From positions 1-46,905 of the forward strand of contig CADBKG010000009.1 in assembly GCA_902795215.1 (NCBI GenBank): DNA of 46,905 bases, read 5' to 3'. Origin of the DNA: an uncultured Erysipelotrichaceae bacterium. GTDB taxonomy: Bacteria; Bacillota_I; Bacilli_A; RF39; UBA660. The position numbers were made by a program, and so were the translations under genes. Shown here piece by piece: positions 1 to 8,754 of the stretch (within the stretch, counting starts at the first letter, position 1; each line of letters starts with the position of its first letter). The notes beneath the pieces were generated by a model. It was not told the DNA's origin. It worked only from the letters and a program-made list of their open reading frames with translations, and searched no databases.

Positions 1-39
1 TAGTGAATATGAAGAAAATTTTTGACCTTTTTTTGCCAT
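1..39 (-). CDS. IS3-family transposase OrfA-like, first 13 codons only
   Basis: Only the first 13 codons are inside the window (MAKKGQKFSSYSL). The KKGQKF start followed by a helix-turn-helix region is typical, as I recall it, of OrfA proteins of IS150-like elements, which bind the IS ends. The ATG at 39-37 is preceded by GGAGGTG with about nine bases between. That ribosome site is inside the 3' arm of a perfect hairpin (45-70). Family assignment rests on 13 residues plus the terminal repeat, so it is tentative. Confidence 0.5.
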   Translation of the reverse strand, partial: MAKKGQKFSSYSL

Positions 40-44
40 AGAAA

Positions 45-76
45 AATACACCTCCTTTCGGAGGTGTATTATATCA
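45..76 (-). promoter_or_regulatory. IS promoter -10 overlapping a hairpin that hides the transposase ribosome site
   Basis: On the minus strand an 11-bp perfect stem (70-60 with 55-45) closes on a GAAA tetraloop and is followed by a short T run, so it can act as a terminator. Its 3' arm contains the GGAGGTG site of the transposase. An extended -10 (TGATATAAT, hexamer 73-68) overlaps the 5' arm. A transcript from this promoter should start near 61, after almost the whole 5' arm. Only read-through RNA from upstream would fold the hairpin. No good -35 is seen. Confidence 0.55.
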
Positions 77-139
77 CTTTTATAAAACTGCTTTTTTTTA
101 TGCTGTCTACTCTAAGGGGTGCAGTTCATACATAGCTTT

Positions 140-2152
140 TTAAAATAACTTAAATAAATAATAGAAATAATAGAACTTGGCTGGTGATGATGATTTTAGT
201 GATGCCGTAGCGTCGTAAAACATTCCAAAGAATTCATATAACATTGACATAAATATTAGAACTAAACATGCATTTATAAATATTCTTTTGTATTTTGGTT
301 CTTTAATTGCATTATAAATAGTATATAAAATTATTATTGTTGCAAGAATTAACATCCATGCATAATCCAAATGATATCTTGGAAGTATTCCACTCATCTG
401 TGTATCAACAAGTATTACAATTAAACTTGAGATTATTAAAAATCTTACAATTCTATATAATTTTTGATCCTTAAATAATTTTTTGAATTTATAAAAAACA
501 ATAGTAATTACTGTTATTATATGAGTAAAAATAAAACCACCATACATAGTTTCATATGTTGTATATCCTATGTAATTACTAAATAGTTTCATGCCTTCTA
601 CATAAGGGAAAGTTAGTGTCATATTAAATGGCATGAATAAATAATACATTATACCTATTGGCCATCTTGCAAATACAAATCCTCTATGAGTCATATCATT
701 AGTTGTTAAATTATAATTTGCCCCAAAATCAAATGGTGATCCAAATCTAGCATAATTATAACCCATTGTTATACTTGCTACTATAATATAAGGAATTATA
801 ATTGCTAAGAATTCCTTATATTTACTTTTTTTGAATTCTTTTTTATTTTTAAAGAAATAATCATAATAAAGAGGAATAAAAATTATAGTTGCTATTAAGA
901 ATTGAGGCCTTGATAAAGCCGTTAATGCCATAAGTGTAGATCCAATAGCTAGTTTTGTTTCAGTAAGCTTTTTATTTTCACTAGCATCGATAATTAACGC
1001 AAGACCTAAAGTCACTATAAATATACTCATTATAATTGGAATTGTATATAAATCCGGCCTTTTTGCTGCAAATATTGTTCCACAAGAGAAAAACATTAAG
1101 ATAAACGTAAGCATATACATACCGAGTGACATGTTTTTAAACCATTTTTTACATATTATATATAATAAGTATCCAACAGATATTATAGACATAAGTGCTA
1201 AAATAAATGCTACAACATAATTATCAATATGTGTGCCTGTTATAACATAATATGGTAAGTATATAAGCATTACCGGTAATGCACCAAAGTAAACATAGTA
1301 CTTTCCTTTATAATAAGCATAATCCCATAAATAATCTTCGCTAGTAATAAAATGAGCTTTTTTTCTGGCACCATAATCATATGGATTATCCATAACTTGT
1401 AATGCTTTAGATGGTGTTTCATCAATATAAACTTGTCCCTTATAGAATGCTTCTGTAAGCTTTTGATATTCTAAAGAAGTATCTAATGCTCTAGTTTTAA
1501 ATAAAGGATTAATGTTGACTGCAAATATACATAAAGAAACCATAACTAGCATTAATGCTACCACATAGAAATAACTATCTTCATCGAGTAATTTTCTTTT
1601 ATAAAGACTTGAACTTGGTCTAAACAAATAGAAAAACGCTACTACTCCTAATATAAACATAAACCTTACAAATGAAAACATAAACGGAATTTTTGAATTT
1701 AAAGATATTTTATTGATTTTTAATCTATGCCCATTTAAGCCAGAAAAATATATTTCCATGCTATCTGACTTTCCACTTAAATACAAATTATGATAAGTGC
1801 TCCTTTTTGTTTTAGTATTAATATTAAAAGTAGGCAATTTAAGTTTTTCACTGTTGGCTTCATCAGTTGCATATATAGTTACATCTATGACTTCTTCTTT
1901 TTTTGTAGAATCTTCAACATCGACATTTATTGTATTAATCTTTTCGTTTAAATTATCAAAGTATATACATGCTTTTGATGAATTAGAAATAGTATAACTA
2001 CCATCATTATTAATATCTAACCCTTCACAAATTTTATAATGTGTTTCAACTGGCCTTAATAAACGGGTTTTAAAAAAATTAAAATTAAATATAAAAGTTT
2101 CTATGAGTATAGTGATAATAATAATTTTTAATAATGATTTATATTCTTTCAT
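140..2152 (-). CDS. GT-C fold membrane glycosyltransferase-like protein
   Basis: The 670-residue polytopic protein has one N-terminal membrane segment (about 8-28), an extracytoplasmic beta-rich domain (about 35-150), then about ten further membrane spans to the C-terminus. Around residue 470 it has a YNYARFGSPFDFG stretch, a pattern common in PMT/ArnT-like GT-C enzymes that use a lipid-linked sugar donor on the outer face. Donor and acceptor cannot be told. Start: ATG at 2152 with AGGGTGA seven bases upstream, which overlaps the stop of the SEL1 gene 11 bases away, so the two genes are co-transcribed. There is no terminator of its own before the IS end at 128. Confidence 0.6.
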   Translation of the reverse strand: MKEYKSLLKIIIITILIETFIFNFNFFKTRLLRPVETHYKICEGLDINNDGSYTISNSSKACIYFDNLNEKINTINVDVEDSTKKEEVIDVTIYATDEANSEKLKLPTFNINTKTKRSTYHNLYLSGKSDSMEIYFSGLNGHRLKINKISLNSKIPFMFSFVRFMFILGVVAFFYLFRPSSSLYKRKLLDEDSYFYVVALMLVMVSLCIFAVNINPLFKTRALDTSLEYQKLTEAFYKGQVYIDETPSKALQVMDNPYDYGARKKAHFITSEDYLWDYAYYKGKYYVYFGALPVMLIYLPYYVITGTHIDNYVVAFILALMSIISVGYLLYIICKKWFKNMSLGMYMLTFILMFFSCGTIFAAKRPDLYTIPIIMSIFIVTLGLALIIDASENKKLTETKLAIGSTLMALTALSRPQFLIATIIFIPLYYDYFFKNKKEFKKSKYKEFLAIIIPYIIVASITMGYNYARFGSPFDFGANYNLTTNDMTHRGFVFARWPIGIMYYLFMPFNMTLTFPYVEGMKLFSNYIGYTTYETMYGGFIFTHIITVITIVFYKFKKLFKDQKLYRIVRFLIISSLIVILVDTQMSGILPRYHLDYAWMLILATIIILYTIYNAIKEPKYKRIFINACLVLIFMSMLYEFFGMFYDATASLKSSSPAKFYYFYYLFKLF

Positions 2153-2163
2153 GATTTATCACC

Positions 2164-3681
2164 CTATTTTAGTAAACTTAAATCTATTTCCTTGTGATTT
2201 TTAATTTTTACAATATTATCCTCTATTTTCTTTAAAGTTTTATCATTAGCTTCACTAGAAGTTTCTATTTTTTCTTTATATTCATTTACTTTATCCAAAT
2301 ATACTCCCTTATGTGTAGAAACATATTTTTTTACATAATAATTGAACAAATCTACGTGAGCATTAAAGATATCATGATTTGATGCTATTTCTAAGTAATC
2401 AATCATTTTCCTTTCATCTTTTGCAATTTTTTTATAACCATTCATATAATATCTTGCCAAATTGTAATATGCATAATAACATGTATCTTTTTCATTTGCT
2501 TCTATTGACTTTAGATAATAATCATATGCTGTTTCAGGATCTTTTTTGTTGTTTTTATATATTTCACCAACTTTATTACAAGCCCAGCTTTCACCTAGGG
2601 CAGCACTTATTAAATAGTTCTCTAATGCTTTATCTATATTTCCGCCTTTTTCATAAAGTTTTCCTATATTATTATATGCATACGGATAATCATATCTAGC
2701 AGCTTTTTTAAAATTTGTAATTGCCATTGTTTCATCTTTTTTTAAATATATTCCATCTAAATACATATTTCCTATTAAGTTTATTGCTGCGACATTTCTT
2801 AAATCAGAAGCTTTTTTTAAGTATTCATAGCCTTCTTTTAACTCTTCTTCACTGGAATTACCAACCAGTCCTTTAACAAGCATTCTACCGACTAAATAGC
2901 ATGCATGTGGATGATTTAAAGAGGCAGCCTTAACTAAGTATTTATAAGCTTCGTTATATCTTTTATATCCCTTATATAATCCAAGATATTCGTTTTCTCC
3001 TATTTCAAACGCTGCATATGCGTTGTCTTTGTCCGCTAGATCTTTAAGTTTTTTATCATAATTAATCTTTTCTTTTAGTTTTAAGGATAGATACTCTTCT
3101 AGGGAAGAAGAACTAATACTTGTATCACTTAACACATTGTTGATTACTTCTTTTTTTAGTGATTCTTCATATATAGGTTGTTTTTTCTTAAGTACTATAT
3201 AAACTATTTCATCACAAAGAGCACTATATGTTGCATGCATTTTAACTTTATATTCAAGCGCACTAGAAAATTTTTCATCGACACTTTTATCGTTCTTAGC
3301 GAGGTTGCATAACTTTTCAGATAGAAGTTGGGCATTTTTATTTTCATTTATAAAATCTATTGCATTTGAATTAAAATCATATACGTTTCCATCTATTATA
3401 CTTAAAAATTCTAATAATTGCCTTGCAAAAACTGCAGGATTCTTTCCATAATTATGAACTTTTTCTAAAAAATAATTTCTATATTTTTCTCCAATACTAC
3501 GACATCCAACACAGTAATTATTGACTGTAGTATCATTAACCTCATCTTCTTCAAACAAGATGCAGAACAAATCTTTTTGCTGTGCTGAAGATTTTGATTT
3601 AGACATTTCTTTAACGATTCTAAAGAAATTACCTAAACTTAGATTGTTGTCATTATTGTTCATTCTTATATATTTTTTCAT
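2164..3681 (-). CDS. SEL1/TPR-like repeat protein with an unassigned N-terminal domain
   Basis: A 505-residue soluble protein. From about residue 220 to 440 it carries consecutive SEL1-type helical repeats (A-x-x-x-G-x-x-Y-x-x-G pattern, for example YKYLVKAASLNHPHACYLVG), a scaffold for protein-protein contacts. The first ~200 residues are helical and not recognised; they hold a CVGC pair near residue 55. I start at the ATG at 3681 because AGGGTGATAATT precedes it. A longer frame back to a GTG at 3699 would begin inside that ribosome site. It is upstream of, and probably co-transcribed with, the GT-C gene. No signal peptide is visible. Its partner is unknown. Confidence 0.7.
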   Translation of the reverse strand: MKKYIRMNNNDNNLSLGNFFRIVKEMSKSKSSAQQKDLFCILFEEDEVNDTTVNNYCVGCRSIGEKYRNYFLEKVHNYGKNPAVFARQLLEFLSIIDGNVYDFNSNAIDFINENKNAQLLSEKLCNLAKNDKSVDEKFSSALEYKVKMHATYSALCDEIVYIVLKKKQPIYEESLKKEVINNVLSDTSISSSSLEEYLSLKLKEKINYDKKLKDLADKDNAYAAFEIGENEYLGLYKGYKRYNEAYKYLVKAASLNHPHACYLVGRMLVKGLVGNSSEEELKEGYEYLKKASDLRNVAAINLIGNMYLDGIYLKKDETMAITNFKKAARYDYPYAYNNIGKLYEKGGNIDKALENYLISAALGESWACNKVGEIYKNNKKDPETAYDYYLKSIEANEKDTCYYAYYNLARYYMNGYKKIAKDERKMIDYLEIASNHDIFNAHVDLFNYYVKKYVSTHKGVYLDKVNEYKEKIETSSEANDKTLKKIEDNIVKIKNHKEIDLSLLK

Positions 3682-3751
3682 AATTATCACCCTACACACA
3701 TAATAACATATTTGTGGTTTTTTTACAACCTTTCTTTAATTTGTGTGGGAA

Positions 3752-3775
3752 AATAAAAACTGGAATTTATCCAGT
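3752..3775 (-). terminator. Intrinsic terminator after cysS
   Basis: ACTGGA / TCCAGT stem (3770-3775 with 3759-3764), five-base loop, then TTTTTATTTT on the minus strand, directly after the cysS stop codon. Confidence 0.8.
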
Positions 3776-5170
3776 TTATTTAATTTTATATATAGTTCCT
3801 TCTCTTGTGTCGATAAGTTCAATTCCCTTTTCAGCAAGTTCATTACGAATACCATCTGCTTCTTGGAACATATGATTTTTCTTATATTCAGCTCTTTGCT
3901 CGATAAGTTTTTTTATTTCCTCATCTTGTGGATGAATTACATCATGTTTTTCAGTAACCAGATCTAAACTTAATACTTTATCAAAACTTCTAAGTAATTC
4001 AGTCTTAGTTTTACCATTTAAACTATCATCTTTTAATACGTCATAAACAACTGTTATTGCATTTGCAGTATTAATGTCATCTTTAAGAGAGTTCATAAAT
4101 TTTTCTTTATAATCATTAAATGCTGCTTCCATTAGTTCTCCATCCTCTGGAATCATTTTAACTCTATTTATTAATTTATCATATGCTTTCTCGTTTTGAT
4201 CAAGAGCTTCATAAGTAAATTCCAATATTTTACGGTAATGACTATTAAGCACCATATATCTATATGCAAGAGGATTATATCCTTTTTCTATAAGAGTACT
4301 TATAGTAATAATATCTCCTTTTGATTTACTCATTTTAGAGTCTTTTAAGTTTAAATGTTCTACATGGAACCAATAATTACACCATTTATGACCCAGATAG
4401 CTTTCAGATTGAGCAATTTCATTTGTATGATGTGGGAATATATTATCAACGCCACCACAGTGAATATCAAGATACTCTCCCAAGTATTTAATGCTTATTC
4501 CAGAACATTCAATATGCCATCCTGGATAACCAACACCAAAAGGACTATCCCATTTTAATTCTTGATCTTGAAATTTACTTTTAGTAAACCAAAGTACAAA
4601 GTCACCTTGATTTCTTTTTTCTTTGTCTTCTTCAACCCCTTCTCTAACGCCAACAACCATTTCATCTATTTTATGATTAGTTAATTTATAATAATCATCT
4701 AATTTACTTATATCAAAATATACATTTCCACCAGCTTGATATGCAAAACCATCCTCTAATAGTTTTGTAATTATTTTTATATACATATCTATATTTTCAG
4801 TGGCAGGAGATATTATTGCAGGTTTTTTAATATTTAATTTTTCACAATCATTAAAAAATGCATCTGTATAAAACTTAGCTATATCAAGAACACTTTTGTT
4901 TTCCTTAACAGCACTATCAACCATTTTATCCGTGCCAGAGTCAGAATCGCTTGTTAAGTGACCAACATCGGTTATATTCATTGCTCTTGTAACATAATAA
5001 CCTACATATTTTAAGGTTTTTTCTAAGACATCTTCACATATATATGAACGTAAATTACCAATATGGGCATAATGATATACAGTTGGACCACACGTATACA
5101 TCTTAACCGTTTCAGGTACATTTGTTAAAAACTCTTCTACTCTATGAGTTAAGGTATTATATAATCTCAT
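3776..5170 (-). CDS. cysS: Cysteinyl-tRNA synthetase
   Basis: This class I synthetase charges tRNA-Cys with cysteine using ATP in the cytosol. At 464 residues it has the normal family length. Visible: the Zn-ligand Cys27 in MYTCGPTVY, the HIGN signature at 36-39, the second zinc region (HIECSGIS then HCGGVDNIFPHHTNE), and KMSKSKG near 280. The C-terminal helical bundle (anticodon binding) is present. ATG at 5170 follows GAGGAGTGAGATT. It lies 45 bases downstream of the ClpC-like gene and is probably in the same operon, ending in the terminator at 3752-3775. No editing domain is expected in this family. Confidence 0.97.
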   Translation of the reverse strand: MRLYNTLTHRVEEFLTNVPETVKMYTCGPTVYHYAHIGNLRSYICEDVLEKTLKYVGYYVTRAMNITDVGHLTSDSDSGTDKMVDSAVKENKSVLDIAKFYTDAFFNDCEKLNIKKPAIISPATENIDMYIKIITKLLEDGFAYQAGGNVYFDISKLDDYYKLTNHKIDEMVVGVREGVEEDKEKRNQGDFVLWFTKSKFQDQELKWDSPFGVGYPGWHIECSGISIKYLGEYLDIHCGGVDNIFPHHTNEIAQSESYLGHKWCNYWFHVEHLNLKDSKMSKSKGDIITISTLIEKGYNPLAYRYMVLNSHYRKILEFTYEALDQNEKAYDKLINRVKMIPEDGELMEAAFNDYKEKFMNSLKDDINTANAITVVYDVLKDDSLNGKTKTELLRSFDKVLSLDLVTEKHDVIHPQDEEIKKLIEQRAEYKKNHMFQEADGIRNELAEKGIELIDTREGTIYKIK

Positions 5171-5215
5171 AATCTCACTCCTCTATAGTATTTTAACACG
5201 AATTATCTATTTTTC

Positions 5216-7321
5216 CTATACATTCGCAAGCATTTTTTTTATTTTGTAATGATTAAGTTCTCTTTGCAACCCTTTCATGCCAAGTGTTTCTATAGAGGCT
5301 TTTTTAATAATGCTATCAATTTCATCTTTGGTTAGTTTTAAATTATTACTTTCTCTTTTAATATATTTTTTTGCACTTACTTTATCTATCTTGTTTAAAT
5401 ATATTATATTATCTCCAAATAATGTGCTTTTTGTTTCTTTTATATTAGTTGTTTTAAAACCCACTTTGTTTTTTACCTTTTTACAAGATGTAGCTATAAT
5501 AGTAGTGTTTTCAAAATGTATTGTTTCACCTTTATTAGTTGTTACATATCCCTCCTCTATAATTTTTTCAAATATATCTTTTACCTTATTAGAAGCTTTT
5601 TCTATATCATCAAGAAGTATTATTGAATACGGATAATCTTTTATTTTAGATAAAATACATTCGTCATCATATCCGATATATCCTTGACTAGTTCCAAGAA
5701 GTTTAGATACTGCAAAATCACTTGCAAATTCTTTCATATTTAAATGCAAAAAATGTTTTTCGCCAAACAAAATAGAAGCTATCTCTTTTGTAATAAATGT
5801 TTTTCCACATCCACTAGGTCCAACAAGTGTTATTGATAAAGGATATCTATTATCTATCAAATACTTTTCTTTGAGCAAATCAACTATCTTTTCAACAGCT
5901 TCATTTTGACCATATATTTTCTTTAAAAGTAAATCTTTTAGATTATTTAAATTTTTATTAAAATTATCTAAAACCGGCATATTTGTTTTATATTCTATTA
6001 CTTTAAGAATATCTTCTCTTGTAATTTCTATTTTATCGTTATTTTCTTTTAAAGAATGAATCTTTAACTCTAATTCTAACACTGCATTATATTTTTTTTG
6101 CAAGAGTAATTTTTCTTTTTTCTTTTCTAAAACTGAAAGTGCATTCTTATTATTTGGCCTTGTCATCTTAGCATGTGCACATACTAAATCGAGTATATCT
6201 AATGCTTTATCAGGATTAAACTTATTAAAAATATATTTATCTGAATACATAACAATATCTTCTATGTTTTCACTTGTGATAATTACATTGTGATGTTTTT
6301 CATAATCAGATTTAACACTATTAAGAATATATATTGTATCTTTTAAATCGGGTTCTTCTATATAAAGAGTTTGAAATCTTCTATCTAATGCTTTATCTTT
6401 ATATATAGTATTCTTATATTCTTTATTAGTAGTCGCACCTATTATTTTTATATCTCCCCTAGCTAAGTATGGTTTTAATATATTTGCAGCATCTATTGCA
6501 CCTTCTGCCCCTCCACAATTAACAATGGTGTGAATTTCATCTATAAATAAAATTATATTCTTATTATTAACAGCTTCTTTTATAATTTTGTTTAATCTTT
6601 CTTCAAAATCCCCTCTATATCTTGTGCCTGATATTAATGATCCCGTATCTAAACTTACTATTTTGTATGAACTAAGCATACTAGGTACTTCACCTGAATC
6701 TATTTTTCTTGCAAGCTCTTCTACTATAGCGGTTTTTCCAACTCCAGCTTCGCCTATAAGCAATGGATTATTCTTGTTTTTTCTGAGAAGTATTTCTATT
6801 ATATTATTTATTTCTTTTTCTCGTTTAAATATTTTTTCATCTGGTAGATTGTTATTTAGTATTTTACCTATATTATATAAATATAGATCATTATTATATT
6901 CTTTTAAAGGTTTATTTAAAGATTCATATAAATCATCTAAACTTATATTCATATTTAAAAGAATCCTTATACCTACCCCTTCACCTTCTTCAATCATTTC
7001 TAGTATCAAATATTCAGTTTTAACTTTAGTGTTTCTTTCTTTTGCATCATCAAGGGAATTACTGATAATTCTTTTTAATAGTGGAGTATATAACGCTACT
7101 TCGCTTCTTATTCTCGATTTACCAACAATCTTTATTAAGTTTTCTTTAAAATTGTCATAAAATAACCCATAATTATTTAAAATAGATGTAACATTAGAAT
7201 TAGATTTTAATACAGCAAGAAGCATATGTTCACTACCAACATATGGATGATTAAGCTCTAACATTTCTTTTTCTGCTTGTTTAAGTATTTTTTTTACTTC
7301 CATCTCAAAATCGTTTTTCAC
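5216..7321 (-). CDS. ClpC/ClpA-type AAA+ unfoldase with a degenerate second ATPase module
   Basis: A 701-residue Hsp100 protein, shorter than typical ClpC (about 810). Residues 1-135 are Clp-N repeats. The first AAA+ module is intact: Walker A GEAGVGKT at 190-197, Walker B FIDE at 259-262, arginines 314-315. A short middle domain (about 395-430) follows. The second module has Walker A GPSGCGKT (501-508), but Walker B reads LLDD (D571, D572) instead of LLDE, the usual RPEF-NRID segment is GDNIIYLNKID (636-646) without arginine finger, and sensor 2 is GMKGLQREL instead of GAR-L-R. A VGF loop (620-622), the ClpP contact in this family, remains. The start is GTG at 7321 after GAGGTGAAAAT. Confidence 0.85.
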   Translation of the reverse strand: MKNDFEMEVKKILKQAEKEMLELNHPYVGSEHMLLAVLKSNSNVTSILNNYGLFYDNFKENLIKIVGKSRIRSEVALYTPLLKRIISNSLDDAKERNTKVKTEYLILEMIEEGEGVGIRILLNMNISLDDLYESLNKPLKEYNNDLYLYNIGKILNNNLPDEKIFKREKEINNIIEILLRKNKNNPLLIGEAGVGKTAIVEELARKIDSGEVPSMLSSYKIVSLDTGSLISGTRYRGDFEERLNKIIKEAVNNKNIILFIDEIHTIVNCGGAEGAIDAANILKPYLARGDIKIIGATTNKEYKNTIYKDKALDRRFQTLYIEEPDLKDTIYILNSVKSDYEKHHNVIITSENIEDIVMYSDKYIFNKFNPDKALDILDLVCAHAKMTRPNNKNALSVLEKKKEKLLLQKKYNAVLELELKIHSLKENNDKIEITREDILKVIEYKTNMPVLDNFNKNLNNLKDLLLKKIYGQNEAVEKIVDLLKEKYLIDNRYPLSITLVGPSGCGKTFITKEIASILFGEKHFLHLNMKEFASDFAVSKLLGTSQGYIGYDDECILSKIKDYPYSIILLDDIEKASNKVKDIFEKIIEEGYVTTNKGETIHFENTTIIATSCKKVKNKVGFKTTNIKETKSTLFGDNIIYLNKIDKVSAKKYIKRESNNLKLTKDEIDSIIKKASIETLGMKGLQRELNHYKIKKMLANV

Positions 7322-7413
7322 ATTTTCACCTCATTAATAGTTTATTACTATACTCATAAAAAATTAGTCTTATTTTGGTAATATTTCATAATATTTTATT
7401 AGAGGTGAAATTA

Positions 7414-7767
7414 TTGAACGGTACTTATTATCAAAATCCAACTTTTCCAACTGCTAATAACCCAGTAGTTCCTGAAATGAATAATTACACATCAAATATT
7501 CAAAATCAAACTGATGATGTAATACTCGATATGGAACAAAGTTACATTGAAAATGTATTAAGACAAAATAAAGGAAAGAAAGTTAGAACATATGTTTCTT
7601 TCCCTGATTCATCAGCGTTTAAAGATAAAATATTTGAAGGATATATTAAACAAGCTGCTAGAGATCATTTAGTTATGAAACTACTTGATGAAAAATGGGT
7701 TTTAGTGCCAATGATTTATTTGGATTTTGTTGAATTTGAAGAAGAAATTAATTATAATTTCAAATAA
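7414..7767 (+). CDS. gerQ: Spore coat protein GerQ
   Basis: This 117-residue protein matches the GerQ (YwdL) family. In Bacillus subtilis GerQ is a mother-cell coat protein cross-linked by transglutaminase and needed for CwlJ localisation and Ca-DPA-triggered germination. The conserved core is visible: MEQSYIENVLRQNKGK, then AARDHLVMKLLDEKWVLVP and MIYLDFVEFEEEINY. The N-terminal 40 residues are Asn/Pro/Thr-rich. The likely start is a TTG at 7414, since AGAGGTG lies six bases upstream; the frame also opens further upstream but with no ribosome site. It is transcribed divergently from the ClpC-like gene. A CATAATATT at 7387-7395 resembles a sporulation -10 only weakly. Confidence 0.88.
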   Translation: MNGTYYQNPTFPTANNPVVPEMNNYTSNIQNQTDDVILDMEQSYIENVLRQNKGKKVRTYVSFPDSSAFKDKIFEGYIKQAARDHLVMKLLDEKWVLVPMIYLDFVEFEEEINYNFK

Positions 7768-7794
7768 AAAAACTGAATAATTCAGCTTTTTTTA
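7766..7794. terminator. Bidirectional terminator between gerQ and the DUF5684-like gene
   Basis: CTGAA / TTCAG stem (7773-7777 with 7781-7785) flanked by an A run on one side and a T run on the other, between convergent genes. Confidence 0.65.
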
Positions 7795-8661
7795 TTGTTT
7801 ATTTTCTTCATTTGGTACGTTAACTACATCTGAATTTACTTCAGAAAGTCCAATTGGTGAAGTTGTAGCAGTTGGTGCTGATTGAACATCTTCAACTGGT
7901 GCCACTGGCTCTGGTGTTTCTTGTGTAACTGGAGCAAGATCACTTGCGGCAGGTCCTGGAGTTACTTCAGGTGCTTCTGGCATTACTGGAGCCTCAGGCG
8001 CAGATGAAGTTTCTGGTACATTTAATTCAGGTGTAGCAGGTGCTTCTGATGCTACTGGAGCCACAACAGGAGCTACAGGCGTATCTGCACTTGGTGTTTG
8101 AGTAGTATCAGGTGCAGGTGTTTGATTACTTGCTGCTGCAGCAGGTGCTTCAGCTTTATCTTTATCAATTAAACCATTTTTAGAAACAGGTGCACTTGCA
8201 TCATATTCTTCTTTCTTTGAATATCCAAGTATTGGATATACGATTCCACCAAATAATACTGCTAGGACAATCCATACAGTTTCTTTATGAAACTTCTTAG
8301 ACATATTATAAGCAACATTAATATTAGCAAATAAACTAGCAATTCCTCCTACGTATGCAAGTGTACTAACAGAATCACCATTAGAACTTACAAATAATGA
8401 TGATGCTATCATTAATAGGAACCACCACCAATTAAGGCCAGCTATATCAACTAGGACATAATTGTTATAAATTGGAACAATTGCTTCCCATCCACCTTTT
8501 CCACATTTTTTGTATAGTTTTACCATACCGATTAGATAAAATATTGCCCATGCAACGACAATAACACCAATTATTGCTAAAAATATTCCTAGCCCTGCAA
8601 GAACAGCGCCACTTCCTTCAGCAAATCCTTCTGGTAAAACAGTAGATTCATAATAATCCAT
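7792..8661 (-). CDS. DUF5684-like membrane protein with a Pro/Ala/Glu-rich tail
   Basis: The 289-residue protein has a long first membrane segment (about 18-45), a conserved cytosolic motif KLYKKCGKGGWEAIVPIYNNYVL (split here as KLYKKCGKGGWEAIVPIY), two or three more spans to about 150, then a ~135-residue tail rich in Pro, Ala, Glu, Thr and Val. The GKGGWEA-VPIYN motif before WWW-containing spans is the mark of DUF5684; function unknown, sometimes found near signal peptidase genes. The tail is notably richer in GC than its neighbours and looks like a flexible linker. It has its own promoter (8681-8709) and ribosome site GGAAGGAG. Confidence 0.7.
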   Translation of the reverse strand: MDYYESTVLPEGFAEGSGAVLAGLGIFLAIIGVIVVAWAIFYLIGMVKLYKKCGKGGWEAIVPIYNNYVLVDIAGLNWWWFLLMIASSLFVSSNGDSVSTLAYVGGIASLFANINVAYNMSKKFHKETVWIVLAVLFGGIVYPILGYSKKEEYDASAPVSKNGLIDKDKAEAPAAAASNQTPAPDTTQTPSADTPVAPVVAPVASEAPATPELNVPETSSAPEAPVMPEAPEVTPGPAASDLAPVTQETPEPVAPVEDVQSAPTATTSPIGLSEVNSDVVNVPNEENKQ

Positions 8662-8680
8662 AAAACTTATACTCCTTCCT

Positions 8681-8709
8681 ATTATAATATACTAAAATAA
8701 GTATACCAA
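8681..8709 (-). promoter_or_regulatory. Sigma-A promoter of the DUF5684-like gene
   Basis: TTGGTA (8709-8704), 17-base spacer, TATAAT (8686-8681) on the minus strand, about 20 bases before the start codon. Confidence 0.7.
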
Positions 8710-8727
8710 AATGAATATAATCTGACA

Positions 8728-8750
8728 AGAAAAAAAGCGCATTAAGCGCT
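8728..8750 (-). terminator. Terminator of the str operon, after tuf
   Basis: AGCGC / GCGCT stem (8750-8746 with 8740-8736), loop of five, then a run of seven T on the minus strand. Confidence 0.85.
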
Positions 8751-8754
8751 AATT

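Larger units (their letters stand above)
1..128 (-). mobile_element. Left end of an IS3-family (IS150-like) insertion sequence, cut by the window edge
   Basis: Read on the minus strand, the element appears to begin at 128 with TGAACTGCACCCC followed by TTAGAGTAGACAGC. This resembles, from memory, terminal inverted repeats of IS150-group elements, which start with TG and carry an ACTGC-CCC core. A promoter, a strong hairpin and the start of a transposase-like ORF follow within 90 bases. The other end and the target duplication lie outside the window. It sits 11 bases after the stop codon of the glycosyltransferase gene, in the same orientation. Confidence 0.6.

Noticed and set aside
6588-7160. 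190-codon frame on the plus strand inside the ClpC-like gene
   Set aside because: The opposite strand encodes a clear AAA+ protein with motifs; the plus frame has a Ser/Leu/Ile-biased translation typical of an antisense shadow.
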